A DNA stretch of 64,000 bases from Calliphora vicina (GCF_958450345.1 NC_088781.1:29365857-29429856), one strand, 5' to 3'; numbered from the stretch's first letter, positions 1 to 11,925 are shown. Numbers and translations are program-made. The notes: generated by a model from the letters alone, not told the origin.

Positions 1-595
1 CGTCCGTCCGTTTGGTTGGCTGGCTGGCTGTCCATGTAAACCTTGTGCGCAAAGTATAGGTCGAAATTTTAAAGATATTTCGATAAAATTTGGTACATAT
101 TACCTACCAAGCCTATTGAAACTGGCTGAAATCGGTCCATTATTTTACCTAGCCCCCATACAAATGTCCTCTCGAAATTGGACTTTATCGGTCATAAATG
201 TTTAATTTATATATGTATCTACACAGATTTCGCTCCAAATAAGTTTTATATATACGAAATTCATGTCACCAAATTTTGTTACGTTCGGTGCATAATTAGT
301 CATAGCTCCCATAGAGACCCGCTTCCGAAAATCTCTTTAACGTGCATAAATCGCTTAAAAATTTTGGTATATAAACAAAATTCAACATAAATAACATTCA
401 TATAGACATAAATCACACGACCTAATTTCATGGTGATCGGTCCATAATTGGTCATAGCTCCCATATAAGGCCCACTTCCTAAAATCACTCAAAAATATAA
501 ATTATTGAAATTTTAAAAGAAAAATGTTTTTGCTCTTTTACTTAGTGTAGGGTTTTATATGGTCGGACTTGACCGACCATACTTTCTTACTTGTT
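1..595 (+). mobile_element. DINE-1-like (non-autonomous Helentron) repeat, family A, copy A1, 5' cut by window edge
   Basis: The copy starts inside the CCGTCCGTCC motif and runs colinearly with the full copies at 17913 and 49890. It includes repeated phrases such as GGTCCATAATTGGTCATAGC and ends in a hairpin GGTCGG-acttga-CCGACC followed by TTCTTACTTGTT. The same architecture (5' TATACCC...GGGTATA hairpin, GTCCGTC-type microsatellite, 3' hairpin close to a CTTGTT end) is known from Drosophila INE-1/DINE-1 elements, which are non-autonomous Helentrons. It is non-coding; short open frames inside are chance. It abuts family B copy B1 at 595/596. Confidence 0.75.
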
Positions 596-961
596 ATACC
601 CTTCACCTTCGTGAGAAGGATATATATATGGTATTTCGTTTTAAATATTCATTTATTTATTAAAATTACATTTCTGGCTCAATTAAAATAAAAGGTATTA
701 ATACAAATTTAGTGGATGGTAGATTTTCTCGCGCACCTACAACGTTGATCGGACTAAACTGCGTACAAGACTAACGTTTTGAGGGAGTTACTTGCAACAT
801 CCGCTCTCCCCTCAATAAAGCTTTCTACAGAAGCTGCAAGTTCGCTCCCACATATATAAGTATCTCATTCCGTTTGTAATTTCTACATTTTTCATTTCAG
901 ACCCTATAAATTATATATATTCTGGATACTTATAGATAGCGGAGTCGATTAAGCCATGTCC
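596..961 (+). mobile_element. DINE-1-like repeat, family B, copy B1, truncated and interrupted
   Basis: The copy begins ATACCCTTCACCTTCGTGAG with the matching GAAGG arm, as in the full copy at 57694. It is split by a 224-bp insert (629-852) and resumes with TTCCGTTTGTAATTTCTAC and AGCGGAGTCGATTAAGCCAT. It stops at about 961, where mariner-like sequence begins, so the 3' half is missing. Its first base follows directly on the CTTGTT end of A1. Confidence 0.65.
629..852 (-). mobile_element. Possible small solo LTR inserted in DINE copy B1
   Basis: These 224 bp interrupt an otherwise colinear family B repeat. Read on the minus strand the insert starts TGTGGGAGCGAAC and ends CGAAATACCA, so it has TG...CA termini, and it contains AATAAA-type signals. 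TATATA lies on both sides (623-628 and 853-858), which fits a 4-6 bp target duplication but is ambiguous because the uninterrupted repeat also has TATATA here. The family (BEL/Pao or Ty3) is not identified; it could be another small insertion. Confidence 0.4.
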
Positions 962-1215
962 GAATGTGTTTCATCGGTTTCAACGTACGAGATGGTTTGT
1001 TTGTTTGTATGTAATTTCCATGTCAAAATTACCACGTCTGAACCAAATCAGAATATGCGGCCAGACATGACACCGTAATATTTCATCATGGAGACACAAG
1101 GCCACATGTTGCAATACCTGGTAAAATCTATTTAGAATGAAGTGGTTGAGAAGTTTTGGCTCTCAGCTTTAATTCGTATGTTATCCAATTTTCCTGCTTT
1201 TGGATGAATCCTGCA
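962..1215. pseudogene. Scrambled mariner transposase fragments
   Basis: Two mariner pieces lie side by side in opposite orientations. On plus, about 1062-1135, the frame reads DTVIFHHGDTRPHVA, corresponding to the HHDNARPHVA block of the relic at 12 kb that holds the second catalytic Asp; here Asn is altered. On minus, about 1165-1215, the sequence matches the AAGFIQKQ-type segment of the N-terminal half. A third scrap at 962-1000 resembles the GECVPSV region. It is a rearranged dead relic. Confidence 0.55.
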
Positions 1216-3953
1216 GCAAAGTAAAATATTTATAAATTAACGAGTTTGCCACCAACTTATAACCAACTTGTTTAGGAATACAGTAATTCCATCCTGTAGT
1301 GTGCTATGAAAAACACTGGTAACACATATGAAAGTCATTCTCTACATATTTTGCAACATTCACATTTTCTTTACTTTTAAAAAATATTGAAAATCCTTTC
1401 CTTATTTTCTGTTTTTGTTTTATTAAAAAATATGCATATTTATATGTTGCTTCCCCAGATCTCTGTTATCTCAAGCCAATTCAAAACATTTCATTTTCGT
1501 TACGAAAAACGTTTTAAAAATTCTGTGTGATTTTATTTAAAAAAATTGTATATTTGTTTATAGCTGTTTCAATAAAATTTTATAACATCAGCTACTATCT
1601 GTAGGTTTGAGTTTTTTTATAAATGAAATACATTCACAAGTACTCAACTATTAAGATCATTTCCTATGGCCAGATTTTTTTATACCGCATAAATTTTATG
1701 TATGCTGTTGTTTTTTTTCTAACATTTATACAGAACGAAAGCATAACAAATTTGAAATGCAAGCAACATGGAAAAAGAAGTATTATATATTTGTTGGTTG
1801 TCGGTTTTATATATTTGTTCATTTGTAATAGGTAGGAGGATGTGCTGGAAAGTTATGGAAAACAACATTTTCCCTAAGTTGGAGTTAGTATGTTCCATTA
1901 ACAAAATATAGACAATATAAATTAACACTTTTGCAACTTGCCTCGTATGAAGTATTTGTCTATGCTAACAAACCATTAAGAACAAATTGAGGTTCATATA
2001 AACATTGTATTTTAGTACATGTATGTATATGGTTTACTAACACAAGCGCACATGTACACACATTTTACCTACACTTAGACAAATGGCTGGTTAAATTGTC
2101 AGTGTATATGTAGGTATTTGTAAGCTTACACACAAAAACATTCCTGTAAAAGTAACAAAACAAAAAACTACTTGTTCACAAATACATATGCCTTCACTTA
2201 CTCACACACGTGCACAAATTCTACTTAAGAGAATTGCTTTGCACTTCTTCATTCAAACCATTCAAGTGTTTATGAGTAGTTTTTCAATAGTAAGTAGAAC
2301 AAAACGTAAAATTCAAAGAAAGAATGAAAAAAAAAATCTGAAAAAAACGCATTGATAGTGAATGAGAAGGTTGATGGCGGCAAAGCTTTTTCAAAATAGA
2401 AACATTTTTCTTCATTCTTTTAATTTTTTTTTTATTTACCACTCAGTTGCAATAGATGTATTCACATTTTATTTTTTCATGCATAGAATCTATTATTTGA
2501 TAGACTTTGTTACTTTAGATGAGTTTTTATTTAAATTTTTTTGATAAGGATTTTTATTTAAGCATTTACTCTTCAAGCTAAGGATAACAAAGGAAATACT
2601 ACTTATTTCAAAACGACCCTTTGCGCACCTTGGGCTGCACAATGGGGATATAGAACTTCTAAGCTAGTGTACTATAACTAAAATATAGATATATTGTTTG
2701 TTCGACTATTGCAACAGACATAGGTATAAATTCTGGAGACAACATTTGTCCCAAGTATTTAAGATACAGTATATGTACCTGCAAAACACTAGAGAGAGCC
2801 GACATTTATAATGGAACCAACACGGTCATTCGACTGGGAGCCATTTATGTACCAGGCACAGCATTTAGCCAACATTCCAGTCAGATATCAGCTTTTAAAC
2901 TTTCAGTTAAATAAATATTTAAATACTAGCGGATACTCGGCGTGTGCTACTATGCTAAAAAAACACATTTTACTTATTTGTTGGAAAAATGGAAATTTTG
3001 TTTATTTATTACCTTTCTTATCTTAATGCTAGCGGATAAACAATATTTTTAGTTTTTTTTAGGAAGCTGTGTGACCATAAAGATTTTTCGACGTTCCAAT
3101 GCAAAATGGCATTTTCTAAGTTTAAACCAGCAACACTTCGCTATTGGCCTTATTGATGGTTATGGCGAAAGCCAGGAATTGGAAATTGTAACCGCTTGAA
3201 ATCGAAGGGAAATCAGTTGAAATCATTGAAATTCGTGATATCAGCACATCTTCCTCTTTACATTTACCGCTTTGATTAAATTCGGCGAAAAAACTATTTA
3301 AAACTTTCGTCCTTTTTCATTATTAACCACTCAGATTTTACTTGAGTAGAAATATACTTGTCTGACCAAAAACTGATACTAATATGTCGGATTTCGAATT
3401 CAACAGTTTAAATTAGCAAGGAAAATTAGTTCGAATTAGCAAGTAAAATTAGTCTAGCAACCAATCTAGAAATACAAATTTTTTAAAATTCCAAATTGGG
3501 AAAATTTTTGAAAATCGGAGTCGCGAATGAACCGTTTCGAATTGAAGAAGTGTCTAAAACCATCTTCACAAAATTGCCTTTCTATTAAAGCCGGTTTGGA
3601 GCATATTGGGATGGTTTCAGAGTCTATAACAGGCATAGATAGAAAATTTGTTTGTGTTTTAAATATATAGATAGATAAAACCATAGAGAAATATACATAG
3701 AGCGGAAGGAGAGAGTAAAAAATTACTCACTTTTCACACATACGGCTGATAAATAACAAAATACATGCAATAGATTCTCATGAATTATGTTTTTGACAAC
3801 AGATTTAGGTTTTTGGCTCTCAGTTACCTATCTAGTTGTTGTCTATGGATAAAACACATTTATGTCCATTTGATTACATTTTATGATAACTAATTGACAG
3901 ATGAAATTTGTTTGATATTTCCTGATGTAACTAGCAGAAGATATGCTATTTTT
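1216..3953. other. AT-rich stretch, no supported gene
   Basis: Poly-A/T runs and short chance frames dominate. The only coding-like patch is 2811-3026, a 71-codon frame starting MEPTRSFDWEPFMYQ, followed after a TTTTTTTTAG tract by about 45 open codons ending at 3199. I recognise neither and found no convincing donor site, so no exon is called. Confidence 0.5.
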
Positions 3954-4870
3954 TATACCCTTTACCAAGAGTAGCAAGGGTTTATATGTGTTTATTAGAT
4001 ATATAACTAATTTTGGCGATATTTTTGGCATACCACCACGTGATGGCCAATGTTGTATAAGTAATGAAAAACATTTTTTTAGGTCATTTGGAATCAAAAA
4101 CATCACGCACCAACAACAATTTCTAAAATCAAGCAAATTTTTTTTTCTCTGAAAAATTATATAAATAATTTCATGTCCGCAGTTATTGTTAAAATAAAAT
4201 ATATTGTTTTTCAAAACAATTGAAAAAATTTAATGAAAAACTTTAATGCGTTTGGTGCGTGAACTTTTTTAACAACTGCGAAAAAATAATATCGTGGTTT
4301 TTCATATTTTTTAATGCTCTATTCGACTATGCTATGCCAATTTGCATATTTGCAAAAAATGTCAAAAGTTATGTCCCTAGTGTTTATCATTCCGTTTGTA
4401 ATTTCAACATGTTTGATTTGCGACTTCACAAAGTCATAGATAGCGGAGCCGATATAGCCATGTCCATCTGTCAGTATGTATATTGAAATGAACTTTCCAT
4501 TCATTTCATATGTTCATGATTCATACATCAATATATTTACTATAGACTCGGTTTGGTTGTATTTAATATCCTGGAAAACCGGGACAACATCAATTTTTGA
4601 CCTATTTTTTTATCTATATTTGGATTACTAAGTCATTAATATAGACAATTTGGATATCTAATGACAGTTCTTTAAAACACCTTTGCAACAACGTCAAAAT
4701 TGGGTCAAAATTGGAAAAAAATATTTTTTAACCAGAATTTTTTTTTGGCCAAAAATTTTTTCCATCAATAAATATAAAAAATGTATTTTAAAAATTTTCA
4801 CAAAATTTTTTTTTAAAAAAATTTTTTCAGAAATTTTATTTATATATTGTTATATCATAAAATAATTAAG
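3954..4870 (+). mobile_element. DINE-1-like repeat, family B, copy B2, interrupted, 3' end lost
   Basis: The copy starts TATACCCTTTACC with a GGGTTTAT arm. After roughly 400 bp of foreign sequence (about 3985-4385) it resumes with CATTCCGTTTGTAATTTC, ATAGATAGCGGAGCCGAT, and the block TATTTGGATTACTAAGTCAT shared with copies at 29489, 54364 and 57694. The 3' part decays into A/T runs and no TTCGGC...GCCGAA terminal hairpin is present. The inserted 400 bp are not recognised. Confidence 0.65.
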
Positions 4871-5929
4871 TTAATATTGAAAATATACAAATTGTATCAC
4901 AAAACAATTTTTCTTTCGTATTTTTAGTAGAAATTTTGTTGATCATATATATATAAGTTGTAAAAGTCAGGTAAAAATATATATTTTGCCAATTGATAAC
5001 TAATATTATGTAAATGGGAAAACACCCAAAAATTGCAACAATATTCATTTTGGTTTAGTTATTGTCACATTTTTATTTTGGATCACAATTATCAGATCAT
5101 CAAAATATTTTTCCTTTTTCAAATTCCAGTTAATATCTTGAGTTTTTTGGTAATTTTATTATTTTGTGGTAAAAGAATACCTTATAGTTAGTGAATGTTC
5201 TGCTTAACAAATATTGTCCAAATATTTGGTTAGCATCGGAAATTAGAAATAACTCTTTTTTCCGCAAAAATATTAGTTTAAATAAAATACAATTTGATTT
5301 TTTAAAATTTTAATCAATTATTTCACGCATAAATCTATAATTGTCAAAAGACTGTGTGTTTTTACAACTAACAACAGAAATAATTGATTTAATTCACTAC
5401 AAGCAATTCTCAAAATGAAATGGTCATTATACAACATACTGAGCTAATGAGCTAAAAAAGCGACCTAGTTCATTTCAGTGAGCTGAGCTGAAAAGAGCAC
5501 TGAGCTAATAAACCCAACTCTAATGTATGTAATGTCATCACGTGAGAACGGCTGGGGCGATTTGGCTGATTTTTTTTTATTCGTTTCGAAATTTTCAGGA
5601 GATGGTTTGTAAAGAAAAAAAATTGGCGGCTAAAACCGGCTTTTTTGAGTCCAGTCAACTGTAATAATAAAGCCCCTAAAGTATGCAGTAAAAATTTAGA
5701 TATTTTATTTGCAAATAAATAAGAACAGGCAGGGTATGAGAAACTTGACGAACTAACATTAGTAAATGCTACCGGTCGAAGCCGGGGCGGTCAACTAGTG
5801 GTATATAATATTCGGCACAGCTCTCTTACTTATTTTAAATTATTTGGAACCTTATAATTGATATTGTGTTTACAAATATCGATTAGAAGGTTCCATGGAC
5901 ATACGTGAAAATTATTAAATTGTTTTATC
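4871..5929. other. AT-rich stretch, nothing recognised
   Basis: Low-complexity A/T sequence with a slightly less biased patch near 5450-5650. No repeat family, motif or credible coding frame was found. Confidence 0.5.
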
Positions 5930-6110
5930 AAAATGAGTGTTCTGTTCGGTCAACGTTCCGCGGTTCTTCTTGATGAATGGTTACTTTAACAAATAAAATT
6001 GACGAATTTGGGACGATATCAATGCACATAAGAACCAAGAGAGTGCAGTGCATCTCGTAAAGGATTGTGGGCGGTCCATATTTCTTTGAGAAAGATGCAC
6101 AGTGGCGCCA
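5930..6110 (+). pseudogene. Mariner-like (IS630-Tc1-mariner) transposase fragment
   Basis: Broken plus-strand frames resemble the catalytic core of mariner-like transposases: a DEWLL start where DEAHF-type sequence is usual, then TNKIDEFGTI, then VGGPYFFEKDA, close to the family's GGIIGPYFFE. Several frame changes and stops show it is dead. It appears to belong to the same broad family as the minus-strand scrap at 42.7 kb, which covers the later PPRS block. The assignment rests on short motifs only. Confidence 0.4.
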
Positions 6111-6510
6111 TTTGAGTTCTTTCGTTGCTATATAACATTTGAACAAAATGAGATAATAAAAAAAATTAAAAAGCATATGATAGAAATTGATCAGCCCAGT
6201 TAAGTCTAGCAAAGTTGAAATTTGTGGAAAAATCAATTTTATGGGATGTCAAATAAAATATTTTTTAAAATGTTTGATTTTGTATGTTTCCTTTTAAAGG
6301 CTTTTATGATTAAAAATTATTCCAGAAAAGATTTAAACTTTTTTTATTTTTTTAAATTTATTTTTAAAATTTTGTGTAAAATACTGCCCACAATCCTTTT
6401 TTTTTCCAAATTTTATCTCTAGCAAAAAATGGGGCAATAACGGGCAGCTGGAAATTTTTACATTAGGTAAAGAAATAATCAAAGAACTTATTTTGAAAAT
6501 ATGACAAATA

Positions 6511-7465
6511 TATGGGGGATTTCATGTCAAGTGAACCAACTTTTGAAATCGATGTCTTCCGATCGGGATGAAATTTGCACCAAGGTTAGCTCTATTGGAT
6601 AGTAACTCAGACACAATTTTTCAACAACATCGGTCGAGAACTCTCTGAGTTATAGGGGGTAAAATTTTGACAATTTGGTCAAACAGGGGTTTTTTCTTAT
6701 CCATGTAACTTATTACCTATTGTTCTTAGCAAAATGTGTTCCAAATAGTATAGATAGCTATTTCTTCGATCTTTCGAAAAAAAATATTTAAAAAAAAAAA
6801 TAAAAAATTTTTAATATTTTTTTTCCGAAATCAAAAACTTTTTTGACTTTTTTTTAAAATACGCTATTTTTTTTTATTTTTTTTTTTTTCTTAAAATAAA
6901 GTTTAGATATTTTCCTTGAACACCTACTTGGTCGCTTAGTGGGATGCGAGTGGGATATCTATCAAAATAAATATTTTGTAACTCAAAACATAAAATTTTT
7001 TACTTTTTTTGCAAAATCAAAAACTTTGTTGACTTTTTTTTTTCAAAATGGACCCTTTTTTAATCTTTTTTTTTAGGTCAAACAAAAGCTTAGATATTAT
7101 CCTTGAAGACCCTTTTGGTCGCTTAGTGGGATGCGAGTGGGATATCTATCAAAATAAATATTTTTTAACTCAAGACTTACAATTTTTGACTTTTTTTTTT
7201 GCAAATACGATTTTTTTTCCAAATGGGCCCTTTTTTTAAAATTTTTTTTGTAGTCAAAAGAAAGCTTAGGTCCATTCCTTTAAGATATTTTTAGTCCCTT
7301 AGTGGGATGCGAGTAGGATATCTATCAAAATAAATATTTTGTAACGCAAGACATACAATTTTTTAATTTTTTTTTGCAAAATCAAAATTTTTTTCCAATA
7401 TGGGCCCTTTTTTAATTTTTTTTTTTGCTCAAAAGTTGGTTCACTTGACATGAAATCCCCCATAT
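6511..7465. mobile_element. Terminal-inverted-repeat element with internal tandem repeats, family C, copy C1 (complete)
   Basis: The ends are near-perfect inverted repeats of about 36 bp: TATGGGGGATTTCATGTCAA at 6511 and TTGACATGAAATCCCCCATA at 7446-7465, each continuing inward with GTGAACCAACTTTTGA or its complement. The ends sit in TATA sequence. After a 350-bp unique left part come three tandem units of about 180 bp. There is no long open frame, so the element is non-autonomous; the transposase superfamily is unknown. Relatives lie at 10431, 11815, 31340-32816 and 62820-63735. Confidence 0.75.
6895..7440 (+). repeat. Three tandem ~180-bp units inside element C1
   Basis: The core CGCTTAGTGGGATGCGAGTG recurs at 6933, 7120 and (with CCCTT) about 7296, giving spacings of 187 and 176 bp. 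Each unit holds CTTAGRT, the core, TATCTATCAAAATAAATATT, a run of T, and GGGCCC or GGACCC flanked by T tracts. The same unit occurs singly or in pairs elsewhere in the window. Confidence 0.8.
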
Positions 7466-9697
7466 ATATATATTTTTTTTTGGAACACTGAATATCAGTC
7501 AACTTAATAGTAACATAATTGAAATCGTTGGACAATTTCCTATCAAAAAGGTTTATTCAATATTTTTTATGGGCACATGCAGAATTTAAAATATTTCCAA
7601 ATAAAAAAATAACACCGATTATTGCAAAATGTTTAATGTATATTTTCTACTTATATAGAAAATATATCTCGACATAATTAGGTTAATGACTTGTACATAT
7701 TATTATGTACGAATATATAGTATTCCTGTGTTTTAGCTACTTCCCATTGTGCATAAGCATGAAAGTATTATAATTTTATTCATGATGAAATTTTTTATGA
7801 TTTTCAGTTTTAAAGCTTCTATTTCAAAGGTTTATTAGTCAATTCACAAAATGATTGCGTTCAACAGGAACTATTCAAGTTCTAAAAGGTGTGAAAAATA
7901 AAGCTAGGAATAAAAAGTTTTTTTTTAATAAAAACTGAAACGTTTAATACGTTCTACGCGAAAGAAATAATAAAAAATAAAAAGCAATAACAAGAGAAAA
8001 TGATGGTTCTTTTTAAATATCTATTAAATATTAGTTCTTATAAAATATATGAAAATGCAGTATTTAATGGTATAAAACATAACTTTAAATTTCGCATTTA
8101 CATATATAAACTTATGGGGTGATACATCCCAAAGCGGACAGCAGTTGGATTTGTCATCCGGGATTGACATACGTGATTTAATAATATGAGTGGTAGGTGA
8201 TATCCAATAAGCTTCTGTCTGTAAGAGAACCCCTTATTATCGGTTATACATTTTCCTTAGGGTTTATTCCAGTTTATTATTAAAACACCTTCTTTATACT
8301 CAAGCAATTATTAAGATTATTTCCTTATTATGGAAATATAATATTCTTCGTCTTTACAATTGCTTACATACATACAATCAATTACAATTTATATTTATTA
8401 ACTTTCTTGCATTTTCATTGTAAAGTTAAGTGGCTCAGGTGTTAGTACTCAATGCAGCTTTACAATAAATACACTTTTGTACAAACAATAATGAAATAAA
8501 ACTACTTAAGTTTTCTGGGAAAAGGAGCACACCACCAACTCCTTGTATAGATAAAATATGTTAAATAATATAATTTTTGTATTTGTTTATAAGTTTTTCC
8601 GTATAATTTTATGCACTACTCTTTTCTATTTTCTTATATAACTGATTTATAAACCTTTTTCTGTACTTTTCAAAAAAAAAAGAAAGAAGAAAACTTGACT
8701 CTTAAGAAGCTTCTGCTACCATGTGTCTCATTACGTATGGATGGCGATTGTTGGGAAGTGTGTTGTGGGAAATAGAAAAGTATAAAATGTAAATGACATT
8801 TGTTGTTAAGTAATGCCGAGTATACAAACAATTGCTGATTTGCATAGTAGCGTTTGTTATAGAATATGTAAAATGTATTTATGCAAGTTTTTTATTTTTC
8901 TTTTTTTATTTTTATTTTGTATACACTTGATTTTCTTCATTTTCTTTTGTGTATCAGGATAATGTATGATATACCTTAAAGTAAATGCATAATACCACAC
9001 ATACATTCTAGCTGAATGCAACATAATGGCGGTAACATATGTGCAGCTAGTTTACGTACATTAAACTCATCAATCGTCTACTTTATTGAGGTTAAAATTG
9101 TAATGCATTAACCCATTTGGAGGTGAAACAAGAAAAAATTGTAAGAAAGTTTTAAAATAATGAAACTATACTCTTTCTTAAACATTTTAGTATTATTTAA
9201 ATTGTCTTAAATCTAAACAATATTTATTATATTTTTATTTTAATTTCGCTACTGATAGTTTGTTTTCTTAACTTTATGGGTTAACATTTCTTCTTGTCTG
9301 CTATAGTTTTTTATTATATTTTTTTTATTGTTGTTATTCGAAAAATGTTTACCATCATTACTTACATTACTTAAGTTCATGGCAAATGAGAAATAATATG
9401 TCTGTTTGCTTGTAGAAAAAAAAATAACTATATGCTTTTAAATTGTATTTTTTTTTAACATGGCATGTAAGACTGCATCAGACAGACTGTATGAATGCAA
9501 ATAATTGCATTTTATTTTCATATGATTTATTATGCTCAGATTTTATACATTTTCTTATTTTCTATTTTAAAATACTTACTTTAAATGCTTTTAACTTTGT
9601 GCTGGTAAATTTTAAACTTTAAGTAAAATTAAGTATTTGTAATTGTTTATTGAGATTTAGTTATAAGTTTATATATACATAGAAGTCTTTATATATA
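7466..9697. other. AT-rich stretch, no gene; one short dispersed repeat
   Basis: Only A/T-rich non-coding sequence is seen. A patch at about 8115-8165 (CATCCCAAAGCGGACAGCAG) matches one at about 55390-55445 and is part of an unidentified repeat. Confidence 0.5.
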
Positions 9698-10265
9698 TCG
9701 CACTCATTCAACAATAGTGTATTAACTCAAAATTTTAAAATTTTCAGTAGAGGGCAAAAACTGTTTGTGATTAAGAGAATTTGAAAATCCGAATACATCA
9801 TAGTAAGCAAATTCCTTTGAAAATATATTTACATTGTTTTTCTTTAAAACTTTTGCAATTATTGCAAAATAAATCTATTTTTTGAGTTACTACCATTTTT
9901 CTGGAACTTCTCGATATTTTTTTTGTATTATTTTATCAACAAAACAGTATCAACTCAAAATACAACCAAATTTAAATAAAACAATTTGATTATTTTTAAC
10001 TCAATTCACAATAATAAATTTTTTTATGAAAATATACGATGTATTTCTATTTAAATTTTTGTATTAACTCAAGACAATACCTTTTTGTTGATACAAAGGT
10101 AGTCACTAATTATCACGAAAATGGTCTCAAATGTGGTTTTCGATATGAAAGAGTAATCGGAATACCTTGAAATATTTACAGTAGATAGATATTGGTAGTT
10201 GATTTCTTGCAAAAAGTGAAATTTTAAAAATTTTGAGTTAATACACTATTGTTGAACGAGTGCGA
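9698..10265. mobile_element. MITE with ~45-bp terminal inverted repeats and TA target duplication
   Basis: The left end TCGCACTCATTCAACAATAG continues TGTATTAACTCAAAATTTT. The right end is its complement, ending GTTGAACGAGTGCGA. Both sides are flanked by TA (9696-9697 and 10266-10267). At 568 bp with no coding capacity it is a typical Tc1/mariner-type MITE. The internal phrase TATTAACTCAA recurs away from the ends (about 10070), as if the terminal motif had been copied inward. Confidence 0.75.
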
Positions 10266-10430
10266 TATGTACATTGAAAATATATGAAAATTATTATATG
10301 AAATATAAGTGGGACAAAACGAAAAATGTCGATAAAAAAGTGAAGTTTATAACCTTCAGTGAAATTCTAAACTTGTTTTCTATGACCATACAAATTTTAA
10401 GGTTCTCAAGACTTTAGTTTGGTTTATATA

Positions 10431-10650
10431 TATATGGGGGGTTTCATGTGAAGTGAACCAACTTTTGAAATCGATGTCTTTCGGGATGAAATTTCCACCA
10501 AGGTTAGTTCTATTGTATAGTAATTCAGACACTCTCTGAGTTAGAGGGGGATAAAAATTTGACATTTTGGCCAAACAAGTGTTTTTTCTTATCCATGTAA
10601 CTTATTACCTATTGGTCTATTTCTTCAATCTTTTGAAAAATAAAAAATTG
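10431..10650 (+). mobile_element. Family C element, left-end fragment
   Basis: TATGGGGGGTTTCATGTGAA, then GTGAACCAACTTTTGAAATC and TTATCCATGTAACTTATTAC match the left part of C1. There are several small deletions, and the similarity fades after about 10650 without tandem units or a right end. Confidence 0.65.
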
Positions 10651-11618
10651 TTGACATTATTTTCTAATTTTTTATTTATTTTTAAATAAAAAATTAGAAA
10701 ATATGTTCATAAAATTCATCAGCTTTACTTAAAGGAAGTACTAAAAAGTTAAATACTAGATTAACCATGTCAGAAAATGGACATTGTTGGTTCTATATTT
10801 GTCCATTTGTAGTTTAATATATTCTGCCCCTGAGCCTTAAGCTTCGTAATTTTATTAGCACTTTAATTTTTCACTATCAATATTATTTAATATAATATAT
10901 AATATATTTTTTTTGGTTTTACTACTTTATTATCAACGGGAAAAAATTGATTTTGCGTAGAGTTTTCATATGGTAATCTTTGTCGCAATTGCTCAATTAG
11001 TTTAATTTGTCGTATTATTTTTGTCATAATCTTCACTAATTAAAACGTTCTTTATTTTATCTCTCATTCATCAAACTAGTATGAAAAATGTGTCAAAAAC
11101 ATTAAACAATTTTCAATTGGCGACGATAATGGATCAAATTCCTTGAATTTTAAATCAGAAAACAGCAAATGATTTATTTACTTTTTGTACTTTGTGCAAT
11201 ACTGGTTTTAAAAAAAGATGGTACGCCAAATTATAATCAGTGTATTAATTACTTAAAAGTTTGGCTTTTTAGAATTGCTGGTTTGACGAAATTAAAACAA
11301 AATGGGTTTTAACTCGAAGCATAGATCCACAAGACGTTTAACGGCTATTGATCGCCATCGAGTATCACAAGCCTTCAAGAGTTTGTGGGGCTCTTGTCCA
11401 TTATATGATGATGAATATAATGTGTAATAACAATTTTGTCTTGAAAGAGAATTTGCTAGACATTTAAGCTTTCAGATATAAAATACTCTATTTCATTTTG
11501 AACCACTTGATATTGGCAATTGTTATTTGTTCTTTTAATACTGCACAATTCTTGAGTATGTTGAAAAGCTAAATGAAGATCAGTAATGAATTAAAATGAA
11601 AATGGTTCACAAATATAA
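10651..11618. other. AT-rich stretch, nothing recognised
   Basis: No repeat, motif or coding frame is supported here. Confidence 0.5.
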
Positions 11619-11770
11619 ATTTAGCCTTTTTATTTACTCTTTAGTCTCGAAATTTTTAGCCTTTTTTAATTTCAAAAAAGGCTATTTTGAAATTAAGAAA
11701 AGGCTAGAAAAAAGCAACGAAGCTAAAACCAAAATTTCGAGGCTAAAGAGTAAATAAAAAGGCTAAATTT
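11619..11770. repeat. Foldback: ~45-bp inverted arms built on AGCCTTTTT
   Basis: The left arm AATTTAGCCTTTTTATTTAC + TCTTTAGTCTCGAAATTTT pairs with the right arm AAAATTTCGAGGCTAAAGAG + TAAATAAAAAGGCTAAATT at 11731-11770. Within the loop, further short AGCCTTTTTT/AAAAAAGGCT pairs make the centre hairpin-rich. No target duplication is obvious. It is probably a small foldback element. Confidence 0.65.
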
Positions 11771-11814
11771 AGCCTCAAAAAGGCTAAACTGGCAACACTG
11801 GTCAACAGAAATCT

Positions 11815-11925
11815 CCATTGCATTCCTTTAAGAGGTTTTTGGTCGCTGAGTGGGATATACATCAAAATAAATGTTTTGTAACTCAAGATATAACATTTTT
11901 TATTGTTCTGTCAAAATCAATGGGG
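11815..11925 (+). repeat. Single family C tandem unit
   Basis: TTTTTGGTCGCTGAGTGGGA, then ATCAAAATAAATGTTTTGTA and ACTCAAGATATAACATTTTT match one unit of the C1 array, with the GCGAG segment deleted. The element ends are absent. Confidence 0.6.

Noticed and set aside
3843..4214. 123-codon minus frame
   Set aside because: It lies across a DINE-B copy and its insert, with biased composition and no domain.
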